From Ligula intestinalis (lineage: Eukaryota > Platyhelminthes > Cestoda > Diphyllobothriidea > Diphyllobothriidae): a stretch of DNA of 64,000 bases. Numbering within the stretch: the first letter of the stretch is position 1; every line of letters starts with the position of its first letter. Location of the stretch: contig JAYGXS010000005.1 in assembly GCA_036362985.1 (NCBI GenBank), positions 330,325-394,324 of the forward strand, read 5' to 3'. The position numbers and the translations under genes were made by a program. This document shows, piece after piece, positions 31,402 to 43,109 of this stretch. Under the pieces are notes generated by a model. The model worked only from the letters and a program-made list of their open reading frames with translations. It was not told where the DNA came from and did not search any database.

Positions 31402-33350
31402 TCGTGATAATAAGAATAATTATGATAAACAGTAAACTCTTATAAAATAATTGTCATCGGTAGTAGAAAAACTCCTTAATCGGTAGATGACTTCAGCGGG
31501 TCACCGAGTTCCAAAAAACTATAGGAGAAAAATCTGCCTTAATAGGTAACAGGGCTTGATGTGGTTATATTGGGACCTGATGTTGAGGGTTCGGGACGTG
31601 TATGGTCATGGGAAAAAATAATATATCGTTGAGTTAAGAAGGGGTCAACCGAGACAACAGGAAATGACAATAGAAGTCAAGGCAACATCACCGAGACTCC
31701 AGAGCCCATCGAAAATTTTGCAATAACCATTGATAGCGACCTCAAAGACCACAGCAAAGGTTGCAAAAACGGAGAATAGTTTGCAGCTCTTGGAAGTGGT
31801 GCTTGACTCTGACTCCAGAGCCCTTCGAAAAGTTGGCGATAACCATTAATAGCGACCTCGAAAACCACAGCAAAGGTTGCAAACACGGAGAAGAGTTCGC
31901 AGCCCTTGGAAGTGATGCTTAACTCTGCTTCAAATGCCAGGAGGACCCATTTCAAAATCTACAACTTGCTTGTTTGGAAAGGAAACAGACAGTAACGACT
32001 TTATTTCCTCTAAATTTAAATGCTTATATAATTTGCCTTAAAACATCGAAAGTGTAGAAGACAGTCTAATATCGAGAGGAAGGTTGTTCCAAATAAAAGC
32101 ATATTTGGAGGCAAAAAAGTGAGAATGGTTAGATGTGGAGCTACGGGGTGGTGAAATTATCATGGAAGAGTTACGCGTGGCATAAGGTGAGAGCGTTAAT
32201 TTGAAGAAGATAAGGACTATTGTTTATGCGAAACTGAAAGCAGATACCAGCTTCGAGTCTTCTAACGCAAAGAAATTTAATGTTTGCAAACTGACATTTA
32301 TCTGTATAACACATACCAGACTCAGAAACACAAAATATTTTAGGAGTGAAAACTCGCTGAACCTTTTCAATCTTACTAAGGTCATTCTGGGTCATGAGTC
32401 CAAAAAGCGGACAGCAGTATTCTAGTATAGGGAGAAAAAGCACGCGATATAGTTTTAGCTTTATTTTTAGAATGAAAAAATTATGCGATCTAAACCCACA
32501 TGTCTATGTGGCCTTGGCAAAAATTCGATCTGAATGAGGTGATAATGCAAGCTTATTCGTGTTAGTAAGACCCAACTCCTTCATCGTAGATCTTTTTAAC
32601 AGTGGACTATTTTGGAAGATAATGGGTCTAGGAACCCTGCGGGACCAAAACACATGAAACTGCATTTGGATGGAGAAAACTCCATCTGCCATGTAGCGCT
32701 CCAACTTGAGAGGGTACGCAAGTCTGCGTTAACTTTATCAACACAACTACTGGCCGTGTCCTTAGAAAATGAGACAATACACTTAAGGTCATCAGCATTA
32801 ATGAAATTTACTGAATTATTTAGCACTGTTGAAATTTCATTTATGTAAGGAATGAAAAGGAGGAAACCTAAAACCGTGCCTTGTAAAACGCCACTCGTGA
32901 TCGGCTGAGGCATGGAGTAGCTATTGCCTACTAAGACCTTCTGGCTGCGGTTAGACAGGTAGGAGGCAATGCAATCGAGGAGGGGAGGCCTGATGCCTAC
33001 GGCTTCCAGTTTTACTGAAAGGCGCCTATGCGGCACCTTGTCAAAAGCTTTACTAAGATCAAAGTAAATCACGATGACTGATTGTTGTTCATTACGAAGT
33101 GAAGTAACCAGGTTAAGGAATGCCAAGTGGCAAGTTTCGCATGATCTTCCAGGTAGAAACCCATGCTGTTAGGCGTTTAATAGTTTTTTTTTCTACGCAA
33201 AAATCGAGAATTTGATTAAAAATGATCTTTTCCAAAAGTTTGGCTTGGGCCGTGGTTTAATGAACACCTCGGTAATTATTTACGTCCGAAAGAGATCCTG
33301 ACTTGAAGACTGGAAGAATAGTAGATATCTTCCATAAGTCAGGAAAGAAA
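31402..33350 (-). mobile_element. LINE-B6, RT and 3' UTR
   Basis: Minus-strand LINE-B, 5'-truncated at about 33350 in the ISTILPVF region. It contains IYFDLSKAFDKVPHRRLSVK, SGVLQGTVLGFLLFIPYIN, FINADDLKCIVSF (in place of YADD) and SPSKCSFMCFGPAG, and a degraded C-terminus at 32443-32171. Its 3' UTR holds a 116-bp tandem duplication (31699-31930). The last 57 or so bases of the family's 3' end are missing at 31402, which is unusual for a LINE. Confidence 0.8.
31699..31930 (-). repeat. 116-bp tandem duplication in LINE-B6 3' UTR
   Basis: Two units starting CCAGAGCCC (31699 and 31815) match along their length with about 12 differences. LINE-B7 has the same duplication at about 57575-57810, while LINE-B3 and B8 have a single shorter unit. 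It therefore marks a subfamily. Confidence 0.8.
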
Positions 33351-33506
33351 CAGAACACCAAGTTGAGCGTCTAATCAACTCCACCACGAAGACACAGGAT
33401 GTCAGTAATAAAAATCGGTTATTTAGAGTCAAGAAGCAATCCACTTTACTATTTGATTCATTAACGGTCTGTTGTGAAAAGATTGTGACAGAAAAAATTT
33501 AAACTA

Positions 33507-34722
33507 TGTGCGATGCAGCTTTGGAAGACGGGAAGGAATGTTCGCCAGTGCCTGCATTCGAAATCCCGACATCATCGCAACAAGGAAAAGATTCACGCCA
33601 CCGCCTGGATTGGAACCCTGGACCCCTCGCGTAGAAGTCGAGCACCTTCCTCTCTTCGCCATGATGGGATGCTACGATAGTTTCTAAATTCCTTAACTAA
33701 CTACAGAAACTCGATATTGAAGTTATTTCAAATATCCTCATGCCAAGCGAACTAGAAGTCGTAAAAGTTTAAGGGATGTAACTCATGAAGATGAAGCATC
33801 CGTATCATATTTAACCTTTTTAAACAAATTTTCAAACCTTGAGAACGTGGTTAATAGTCTTAGAGTGGATGAAGGAGCTGAAAATTTTTCTCTATTTCTC
33901 CCTCGTGAGGAGAAACTGGCGACGCGTGAACTTGAGCGAGGAATCCTAACCTACGGAGAGGCAACATCCCTCGCCGAAGTGTCTACGCACAAAAATGATC
34001 CGGCAGCCAGGGTGCTTGACGGAGTTGGTAGTCTGCCATGGACAGTGGAAACGGTCAACCCACTGGCTTCTCAGAAAACGAAGAAGCGCTATAGGGCTCC
34101 CAAAAAAGGCCAATTAAGCCCAAGCGCTAATATAAGCTGTGCGAGCTTGAGCACGAGCCAAATAAAAAGGGCACCTTCGCAGGCCAAAACGAACAGGAGC
34201 GCCGAACCTCGAAGCAAATCTGTCCTAACAAATCCTAGAGAAGCAGAAAGGGAAGACGGTCGGAAGGTGGGTACCACTCGTATAAACTGCATAGTCATAA
34301 AAGGCATGACAGAAGGTACTTACGATACCCCGAAATCAAGATTATAAGAGGACGAGAAGTTATTTAAAGAATATCTGAAATTCCTCCTTAAGGGTGAGGA
34401 GGAAGTCGAAGTTCTAAAGGCATTCCGAATGGGCCAGATATCAGAATCAAAAGATGAACAACGCCAACCAAGACCGTTGAAGGTTTTTCTGAAGAGTAAG
34501 GCTGAGGTCCAGCTATTGTTAAGCAGGAATAGAATACGTAGATACTCACACCCGACAGTTTTTTCAGCGGGATTTTTCCCCGCGGAGCGGGAGAAATGGA
34601 GATTGCTAAAAGTAGAACTCCACTGGAGATGAGAACTCGGCGAGAGCAATCTTCGAATTCTGAACGGGGAGATCATCCATGTCCCGAGGTCACTCCTCTG
34701 GAGAAAGCCGATAACACTAACA
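33507..34722 (+). pseudogene. LINE-A6 ORF1
   Basis: The relic contains MCDAALEDGKECSPVPAFEI, VNSLRVDEGAENFSLFLPRE (33847-33906), a basic middle (TKKRYRAPKKGQ, SQIKRAPSQAKTNRS) and NCIVIKGMTEG. The C-terminal domain is VEVLKAFRMGQIS, RPLKVFLKSKAEVQLLL, NLRILNGEIIHVPRS and KPITLTA before TAG at 34726. This C-terminus parallels that of LINE-D ORF1. Stops at 34347 and about 34632 and several frame changes disable it. Confidence 0.75.
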
Positions 34723-34733
34723 GCCTAGTCGGG

Positions 34734-35264
34734 ATGGACAACAGTCCGTCTCCATCAGCACCGACAGCTCCCAGCATGCAATCTCACGCAAGAGGAAACC
34801 GCCTGAATAAAGTGGTGACCAAGTCTAAATTGAGCTTTCTTTACACTAATGCCCAAAGTCTTCTCTCAGAAAGTGATGAACTCAAGGCAGTTCTTTCGGA
34901 GCGAAAACCTGATGTAGTTGCCATTACGGAAACATGGCTTAAAACAGAAATCGCAGATTCGGAGATTTCGATTCCAGCATACCAGCTTTTTCGCAAAGAC
35001 CGCCAAAACTGACAAGGAGGTGGGGTTGTCGTGTATGATAGAACTGAAATCACTGTTGTAGAAAGAGAGCACATTGTAGCCCTGGAGTATGAGTCCGTCT
35101 GGTTAAAGATCAAGAAGGCGAATTCACAGAACCTTGAATTCCTGGCCGTTTACCGGCCACCAAACCTGTTGAGTGAAGCCGCCGACTCGCTCCTTGGTCT
35201 GGTGAAAGAAGCTGCTAGCCACCAGGATGTTCTCATCGTTGGTGACTTCAACCCCCCTGCAATT
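34734..35264 (+). pseudogene. LINE-A6 ORF2, endonuclease N-terminal half
   Basis: ATG 34734 begins MDNSPSPSAPTAPSMQSHA. The endonuclease follows: LSFLYTNAQSLLSESDEL, VVAITETWLKTEIADSE and YQLFRKDRQN. A TGA at 35010 (probably from CGA) interrupts QGGGVVVYDRTE. The same frame continues with FLAVYRPPNL and DVLIVGDFNPPAI, where LINE-B8 breaks it in the middle of the GDFNxPxxDW motif. The second half of that motif, EWNNLTMEAA, lies at 39684. Confidence 0.85.
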
Positions 35265-35773
35265 ATAATAATAATAATTTGTATATTTAAGGCCCAAGGG
35301 GCCCTGTCGTTACAAACTTAGTGCTATCGTGAAAATAAAAATAATAATGATAAGCAGTGAACTCTTATAAAATAATTGTCATCGGCAGTTAAAAAAACTC
35401 CTAGATCGGTGGATGAGTTCAGCGGGCCACCGAGTTCAAAAAAACTTCAGGCGAAAAAACTGCCTTAATAGGTAAAAGGGTTTGATGTGGTTAGTTTGGG
35501 ACCTGATGTTGAGGGTTCGGGACGTTTATAGTCATGGGGAAAAAAAAATAGATCGTTGAGTTAGGAAGGGGTCATCCGGAAGGCAGGAGAAGGCAGTAGA
35601 AGTCAAGGCAACATCATTGAGTTGCGACCCACCAGATTCCAGAGCCAATCGCGAAGACCACAGCGAAGGTTGCAAAAACGGAGAAGAATTTGCAGCCCTT
35701 GGATGTGATGCTTGACTCTGCAGAGGGAAATGTTAACATATTTAGAAACCATTTTAGTATCCTGGGAAGAGCT

Positions 35774-38480
35774 TCAAATGCCAGGAGGACCCTTTTCAAA
35801 ATCTACAACTTGCGTGTTTGGAAAGGAAACAGACATTAACGACTTTATTTCCTCTAAATTTAAATACTTATATTGTTTGCCTTTAAAAATCGACAGTGTA
35901 GAAGACAGTCTAATATCGAGAGGAAGGTTGTTCCAAATAAAAGCATATTTGGAGGCAAAAAAGTGAGAATGGTTAGATGTGGAGCTACGGGGTGGTAAAA
36001 TTATCATGGAAGAGTTACGAGTGGCGTAAGGTCGGTCAACTGGAAGGAGAGCGTTAATTTGTGGGAGATTAGGACTATTGTTAACGCAAAACAGAAAGCA
36101 TAGACCAGCTTCGATTCTTCTTATCCAAAGAAATTTAATGTTTGCTAATTGACATCTATCTGTATAACACATACCAGACCCAGAAACAGAAAATATTTTA
36201 CGAGTGAAAACTCGCTGAACCTTTTCAATCTAACTACGGTCATGCTGGGTCATGAGGCCAAAAAGCGGGCAGCAGTATTCTAGTATAGGAAGAACAAACA
36301 TGCGGTATAGTTTTAACTTTATTTCTGGAAGGAAAAAGTTATGCGATATAAACCCACATATCTGTGCGGCCTTGGCAGAAATTCGATCTGCATGAGGTGA
36401 TAATGCAAGCTTATTCGTGCAAGTAAGACCCAAATCCTTTATCGTAGATCTTTCTAACAGTGGACTATTTTGGAAGATAATGGGTCCAGGAAGCCTTGCG
36501 GGACCAAAACTCAAGAAATTACATTTTGATGGAGAAAACTCCATCTGCCATGTTGCGCAAGTCTGCGTTAACTTTATCAACACAACTACTGGCCGTGTCC
36601 TTAGAAAATGAGTAAATACACTTAAGGTCATCAGCATAAATGAAATTTTTCAAATTATTTAGCACTGTTACAATTTCATTTATGTAAAGAATGAAAAGGA
36701 GGGGACCTAAAACCGTGCCTTGTAATACACCACTCGTGATCGGCTGAGGCATCGAGTAGCTTTTGCCTACTTAGACCTTCTGGCTGCGGTTAGACAGGTA
36801 GGAGGCAATGAAATCGAGGAGGGGAGGCCTGATGCCTAGGTCTTACAGTTTCACTAAAAGGCGCCTATGAGGCACCTTGTCAAAAGCTTTACTAAGATCA
36901 AAGTAAATCACCATGACTGATTGCTGTTCATTACGAAGTGAAGTAACCAGGTTAAGGAATGCCAAGTGGCAGGTTTCGCATGATCTTCCAGGTAGAAACC
37001 CATGCTGTAAGGCGTTTAATAGTTTTTTTTACGCAAAAATCGAGAATTTGATTAAAAATGATCTTTTCCAAAAGTTTGGCTAGGGCCGGGGTTTAATGAA
37101 CACCTCGGTAGTTATTTACGTCCGAACGAGATCCTGACTTGAAGACTGGAAGAATAATAGATGTCTTCCATGAGTCACGAAAGAAACCGTTTAGAAGATA
37201 AGCTGAATTTAGATAACTTAGCAATCGGGGGAAGCTGAATACTTTCTTGATAAGTGAATTTGGAAGGCCGTCAGTTCCCGAGGAGTGCGAGTTTTTTAGA
37301 CGGATAATGTGCTTACGAATTACTTCTATGGAGAAATCTATGGTACTGATAGTATTGACTGAGCATGGCTGAAACGACGGGACCGGTTCAGATTCCGTCG
37401 TAAGGTGTTTTGCAAAGAACGCATTGAACAGTTCAGCCTTCTCAGACTCATCTTGCACAAAGTTTTTATTTTCATTTAGTAAGGGGGGGATTTCATGACC
37501 TCGTTTAGCGGAGGACCGACGGCGGAACAGTTGGGCAATCGATTTTGCAGAGTTTAACTCGCTGAGTGCGCAAGATTCCCTATGTTTGTCACGTGTAAGA
37601 CGAATTTTAGACGCTAATTCGAGAAACTCATCGATTCTAAGGTGCACCGATAATGAACTAGTAGACTGGTCTTTCAACTGTCTTTGCAATTTCTTCAGTA
37701 TAGACATAAGAAAATGAGGAACGGTGGGGTCCGAAGCATAAGGCTTAACAATTTTGATCGGTACAAATTCCAAAATGCTCTTTGAAATTGCCGTCATTAA
37801 GTCACCGAGAATTGTTACACTGTTCGTGGAGGAAAGCTCCTGTCAGTCTAGTGAGTCCATAAAGTTGTTAATTAAATTAATATCAGCTAGGTCAAACGCA
37901 CGGTAGGTACGAGTGGTGCGAGCCTTTTTCGTAGAAGCAAGCGGAAGGCAACAATGGATCAAAGTATGGTCACTTGGGAAGACGTTCTGATTGTAGTCAA
38001 CGAAAAGGGGGGAAATGTCATTCGTGAAAATTAAATCTAAAATATGCTGATCCCTTGTTGGGGAACAGACCAACTGAGACCAGTTTGAAAAATTGATGGT
38101 ATCTAGGAAGGGCTGAAATCTGGATGGACAACAGTTCAATGACCAATCAATTTCGGGAAAGTTGAAATCCCCTGCGATAACTTTAGCATCAAAGGCGGAC
38201 TCCGAAATCAGCCTAAATATTTCGCAAAGCTTTTCATCATCTTCCGATGATGAGTAAGGTGGACTATAAATGCATCCAATAATCGCCTTTTGACGGGGAG
38301 ACAGGATAATGGATGCAAAGCAGTAATTGCCCGAGAATGACTCAGCATCTAGGTTGAAGGGGAAATGCTTAAAAATAGCTTTAATATAGAGAAGACAACC
38401 GCCACCACGTTTACTTGGGCGGTCTTGACGGCAGAAATCATACTCGTCTATTATGAGTAAAGCATCAGAAATTTGTGGAT
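35774..38480 (-). pseudogene. LINE-B8 ORF2
   Basis: Endonuclease part: QHILDLIFTNDISPLFVDYN and PSDHTLIHCCLPLA at 38139-37843. RT part: SSGTDGLPNSLIKKV, SRSDVNNYRGVH, SGVLQGTVLGPLLFILYIN and the catalytic FIYADDLKCIYSF at about 36665-36627. C-terminus: MFVLPILEYCCPLFGLMTQ, SKYAFIWNNLPLDIR and VVDFEKGPPGI. About 30 bp are missing after the ADD box (NADLRNMADG against NADLRTLSSWSATWQMEFSP in LINE-B6), along with other frame breaks. The endonuclease N-terminus is lost in the deletion at 38480. Confidence 0.8.
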
Positions 38481-38509
38481 GGGTTTGTGGATGGGTTTGT
38501 AAGCTTCCT

Positions 38510-39514
38510 GTTGTATAGGCTTAGTTAGTGTTTGGGAAGGCTGCATGCTCGCGGTTGAGTTCCGGATCCCACCCTTTCGACGACCTGAATTGGGTGCTTT
38601 AATAGAAGGTTTGGGAGGACTCTGATCGAGTATCGAAGCTGTTGGTCTACCTGACCTAGAAGGCTTTTCGAAATTTCTAGCAGGGCTACCAGAATAACTA
38701 GCTATGGCAACTGGGAAGCATTAAAGTTGGAAGTAGATGGGGATGTCTGGTGACTTGAGGGGGATGAGACAGTTGCTGTACTGGGGAGCAGTAATCTAGG
38801 TTTAGCAGGAATAAAAGTACATGGCTCGCTAGGCTTTCTAGGGCTACGACCAGGAACTTGAGCCGGTTGCGGTGAAATTACTATTTTATTCGAAGAACTT
38901 GACGCTATTCTTCGCTCCATTGGAGTGAGATCATGACAGAGGAAATACATTGCATTTCTCAGATATTTGGAAACAAGCTCTTGCTGTTTAAAAATGTCGT
39001 CTATTTCAATGGGTGAAAATAGCTTGACTAAAATGGGTGGGTTTTTACTGCGAGATGACAGTCTTATAGCCTCTGCTATTTTATAGTTAAATCCACAGTA
39101 GCAGAGGAAATGCATTGCAACGTCCATTGGCCTAATTGATTTCGGAACGTTTTTCAGAATAAAATTGTACGACCTTTTTTGTCTATCCTGTGACTCACTT
39201 GCGACCAAATTAACAAGACTATCTAAACGTTTGCATTCCTGAGAGGAAACTGCAGTCAGATCAGGCTGAATACTGATGTCAGGCTGAAGACTGATATCAG
39301 TAATGATGTTTGCCTTTCGCAGACACCGCTTGGGTCTGGATTTCTGTGGCTTCCTACTGAATGAAAGTGTCGCCTTCATACTTTTCGAAGCAACAAGTAG
39401 ACTAATCACGAAAACAGTTGGGAATTCAGAATAAACTAACTGTTCAAGCTTATATAAGTTGCTGAAAGCAAAACAGATGGTTAACGGAATGCTAGGTAAG
39501 CAAGCAGAGACCAA
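38510..39514 (-). pseudogene. LINE-B8 ORF1
   Basis: An open frame of 270 codons (39514-38702) with a likely true start at MKATLSFSRKPQKSRPK, about 39378. It has the RRM-like core KRSYNFILKNVPK, AIRLSSRSKNPPILVKLF and FLCHDLTPMERRIASSS, then a P/S-rich tail. Relative to LINE-B5 it lacks about 40 residues between QPDL and AVSSQEC, including the EQIDLSAMKNSNEF segment that resembles DQIDLSALLNLTNF of LINE-C1. After 38702 the frame is broken. Confidence 0.75.
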
Positions 39515-39683
39515 ACCAACAAAAGGAATGGAAGCAGATTTTTCAAGCGTAAGAACTGGTACTTACGGATAATTTATAAAAGAAAACGAAAGACTAATAG
39601 TCGTATCTTCTCTTAGATAAATCGATTTATATAAGACTGATAACTTAGCTGAAATTTCGAAAAGAGCGCTCGACCTTGACCTT

Positions 39684-42345
39684 GAATGGAACAACCTGAC
39701 AATGGAGGCAGCGTCAACTTCCTTTAGTTCCAAATTAATGGATCTGATGCTTGACCTATTTCTAGTTCAGAACGTTAAGGGCATAATCAGATTTCGAGAA
39801 AACCAGCGGGCTACTTGTTTGGATCTCATTTTCACGGATGATTCATCCTACATAGATGAAGTGCATTCAAGTGCTCCGCTCGGTAAGCGTGACCATATGA
39901 TGCTAATGTGGGATCACTCACTCCATACTCAACGGCTGGGGAAAACGGAGGACCAGCCAAACATATGGAAGGCAGATCTCAATTCAATGAAGAATGCACT
40001 ATCGTCCGTGAATTGGGACTGCCTGCTCAAGGGGGATCCGGCGGAAGATTAAAGATCACTCAAGGGGGTTGTATTTAATCTGATTAAGAACTTTTGTCCG
40101 GTGAAGGTACAAAAGACGACTAGTCGTCCTGTCTGGTTGACGAGAGACTTTAACAGGCAACTGAAGAAGAAGAATAGGAAATGGAAGTTATTCAGGAAAA
40201 CTCGGTCGCTAGTACACCTCGAGGAATTCCGATGCCACAGGAATGCAGTAAAAAATCAATTCGCCAGGCCAGAAAAAACTATGAATCAAGAATCTTTCAA
40301 CAGTTTTTTTCTCTTGCGCACTTTTTGAACGCGGAGGCCCGTTGAACACTGTCTCGATTTTCACTATAAGAGTTTTTTAACTGGCATAATTTTTCGATTT
40401 TAGTTCAAAATTACCTTCAAAACATTGCTGAATGTTGCCCCAAAAGGCCAATTTCTGCTGACATTATTACGACTTTCTAAGTCTACTTGCACATATTGTC
40501 AAATGATTTTTTGAATTTTTATTTTTTAGAAATTAATTTTGTATAGATAGTGCCGTACCGGCGCTAAAAAAATATGAATTCGAAATTCCAAAACAGGCGG
40601 AAGAAAAGCCCAAAATTCTATTCCTCTATATTAACAGAAGATTAAAAAACAAGGATCCTGTCGCAGTACTTAAGAATGATGATGGCGGAGAGTGACGAGA
40701 AAGCCCAGTACTGTAGCCGGTACTTTGCCTCGGTATTCACTAGGGAAACCGAGCTTCATTTTGATAAGGCCAACAGTGCTGTTGTAAACGCCAGTCCAGT
40801 ACTTCATTCTCTACTATTTCCAACACCTGTAGTTGAGAGGGAGCTGCAGAGCCTCAAAGAAGGAAATTCCTCCGGTCCAGACAATATACCAGCCAAGTTC
40901 TTGGAAGAATTGGCAAGCGAACTCTAAGAGCCCCTAGCACATATCTTTCGTTCTTCATTTGAACTAGGAAAACTGACATCCGAATTGAAAATGGCAAATA
41001 TTTACCCGATATATAAGGGCGGAGCCCGAACGAAGGTCAACAATTACCGGCCCCTCAGCCTAACTTGCATTTGCTGTAAGGTGATGGAAACGATAACTAA
41101 GAAGACGACAATGAAGTTCATGGAGGAGAACAACCTACTGTCAGGGCTCCAACACGGCTTCATAAAGAACCATTCTTGCCTTTACAGCCTTCTACTCTCC
41201 ATTGAGCAGCGGACTCGCGCACTAGATGAAGATGGTGAGGTTGACGTCATCTATACGGACTTCAAGAAGGCATTCGACAGCGTCCTACATAAGCGTCTTA
41301 TGTATAAATTGTCCGAACTTGGCATAAGAGGAAGCCCGCTGGCATGGATCACATATTTTCTCACAGGGCGATCGCAAACTGTGTGCATCGGTGACTCAAA
41401 ATCAAACCCTACATCTGTACTGAGTGGCGTCCCCCGAGGCTCTGTCTAAGGGTCACTGCTCTTCCTTATCTATATCATGGACTGTGTCAATGACCTGGGT
41501 TGCGGCGCTATCATGTTTGCCGATGACGTCAAACTCTGGAGAGCCATCAGGTCTGACGCCGATAGGAAATCGCTTCAAGAGAGTCTCAATCGACTTAGCT
41601 GCTGGTCTGCTCGTTGGCTTTTAAACTTCAACATTAGTAAGTGTGTGGTTTTAAGACTCCTTACTAGAAGGACTGATGAGGAGAACGATTCCTTCCAATA
41701 CCTCCTCGATGGGCACCCACTTTCAAATGTGAACGAACAAATGGATATCGGTGTTCTAATAAATTCCTCACTCAAACCATCTACTCAGTGTGTAGAGGTA
41801 TCTTAACGCGCGATACAGGTGCTGTTTGCGATAAGGCGGGGATTCGTAAACATTGACAAGGAGCTCTTCAGGAAAACCTACGGAGCGTTTGTTCGGTCCC
41901 ACTTGGAGTATGTTATCCAGGCCTGGCGTCTGTGGTTCAAGAAGGATAACTAGCACCTGGAACGAGTGCAGGCGAGGGCTACGATGATGGTCAAGAATCT
42001 TGGTCATCTGCCTTATGAAGACAGACTGACCGAACTTGATCTCTTTTTCTCAATTATAGGCAACTCCGCGGGGACCTCATACAAACCTACCGTATTGTTA
42101 GAGGCCAAGACTGCGCCCTTGAATTTGATGATTTCTTTGAATTGGCTCAAACTGACCATCTGCGAGGTCATCCTTTTAAACTACAGAGGAAACCGGCCCG
42201 TATTGACGTTCGACGAAACGCCTTCTCTCAGAGGGTCATTGGAGCATGGAACGAACTCCTGGAAGACGTGGTCCTCTCAGATACTGTTGACATTTTTAAA
42301 CACAAACTTGATTCTCATTTGCTGCGAAACTGTGGCAGATAATAA
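39684..42345 (+). pseudogene. LINE-A6 ORF2, rest of endonuclease, RT and 3' end
   Basis: The endonuclease continues (ATCLDLIFTDDSSYIDEVHS, GKRDHMMLMWDHS), then VWLTRDFNRQLKKKNRKW. RT blocks: GNSSGPDNIPAKFLEEL, ELKMANIYPIYKGGA, NNYRPLSLTCICCKVMETI, IYTDFKKAFDSVLHKRL, LSGVPRGSV with QG changed to stop-G at 41447, and the catalytic IMFADDVKLWRAI. The C-terminus has ARATMMVKNLGHLPYEDRL, RVIGAWNELLEDVV and ends LLRNCGR at 42342. Stops at 40050, 40925, 41447, 41804 and 41951 and one frameshift near 42045 disable it. This layout fits the CR1 family, like the schistosome SR1 elements. Confidence 0.85.
40304..40572 (+). mobile_element. AT-rich 269-bp insert within LINE-A6 ORF2
   Basis: LINE-A6 coding similarity stops before 40304 and resumes at 40573 (YEFEIPKQAEEKPKIL). 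The insert begins with seven T and ends with seven A, and its next bases weakly mirror each other (CTCTTGCGC on the left, AGCGCC read inward on the right). It has no reading frame. It could be a small non-autonomous DNA element, but no clear target duplication is seen. Confidence 0.4.
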
Positions 42346-42930
42346 TTATTATTATAAGGTTTATTTGTCAAGCACATCGTTGGCGCCGTCAAAAACCCCG
42401 GAAGGCAGGAAAAAACCTAACCCAATCCCCTTCTGTCGCAGTGACTATTGTATTTGTTTTTGTCTTCGCCTAGGTCAATAGTGTGCGAACTAAGAAGTTT
42501 GTTTTACGTGAAAAAAAACCTGACTTCTAAGGTACAAATCTAGAAAAACATGAAATAAAATAACTATAGATTGTACGTGTTACGGTTTTATAGCAAGAAT
42601 ACTTGGGGTCTGGAAAAAATGTCATGTCCTTTAACTGAGGTATACATAGCCGCGGTCAGTTTTAAGGCGAAAAAAAATCAGCTGAGGACATCGCATCTTC
42701 CGAATGCACGGGTCTGCTCGATACGGAGATTACAATCGTTGTTTATTGGCAGAAGTTTGATAATTAGATGGGACATTGCAGATGTCTGAGGTGGATCGAG
42801 GCAGCTGCGAAGCCCATCGTCATTCAAGTGCATCAGCAGAAGTCACTTGGCCTTTCGTTTGTCGCATATCTAAGTGCGATTGGGATTAACATTATTAGCA
42901 TTGATACTTCTGATACATTATTAAATGAAC
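42346..42930 (-). mobile_element. LINE-C3, 3' UTR fragment
   Basis: This matches the LINE-C1 3' UTR at 19316-19890, including the TTATTATTAT tail and the structured segment (CTATTG pairing with CAATAG, and TCGCA with TGCGA). It is 5'-truncated before ORF2, so it carries no gene. Its tail is joined directly to the end of LINE-A6. The next 180 bases, to 43109, hold nothing I recognise. Confidence 0.8.
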
Positions 42931-43109
42931 AAAGTGTCAGTAGCAGCACCTTGCAACTGGCTCACACTTATCGCTGATGTTAAGCCTCCATTTGTGCATT
43001 TGTATTATGTACTATTGTTACGGTGGACCTATTATGCGATTTTGGTTATGAATAGGGAGCTCAAGAGCGAAAGCCTTCTTCCCTTTACAAAGTGACTTAA
43101 ATTGACTAT

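Larger units (their letters stand above)
33351..35264 (+). mobile_element. LINE-A6, 5' part (ORF1 and start of ORF2)
   Basis: A plus-strand CR1-like LINE. Homology to LINE-A1 begins at GAACACCAAGTTGAGCG (33353). ORF1 runs to about 34722, and ORF2 from 34734 up to the point where LINE-B8 has inserted. The element resumes at 39684 and ends at 42345. Without LINE-B8 and a small AT-rich insert it would be about 4.3 kb long. Confidence 0.85.
35265..39683 (-). mobile_element. LINE-B8, nearly full-length copy nested in LINE-A6
   Basis: The 3' end at 35265 has an ATTATTATTAT tail and the terminal hairpin GGGGCCC...GGGCC (35288-35310). The 3' UTR runs to 35773, ORF2 covers 35774-38480 and ORF1 38510-39514. 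The 5' end is at about 39683 (GTCAAGGTCGAGCGCT, shared with LINE-B5 at 47529). About 1 kb between the endonuclease start and ORF1 is deleted, with GTGGATGGGTTT doubled at the join (38474-38497). LINE-A6 is continuous across it. Confidence 0.85.

Noticed and set aside
36630..36650. CTGATGACC words in LINE-B copies
   Set aside because: These are the codons of the catalytic YADDLK motif of the reverse transcriptase, not ribozymes.
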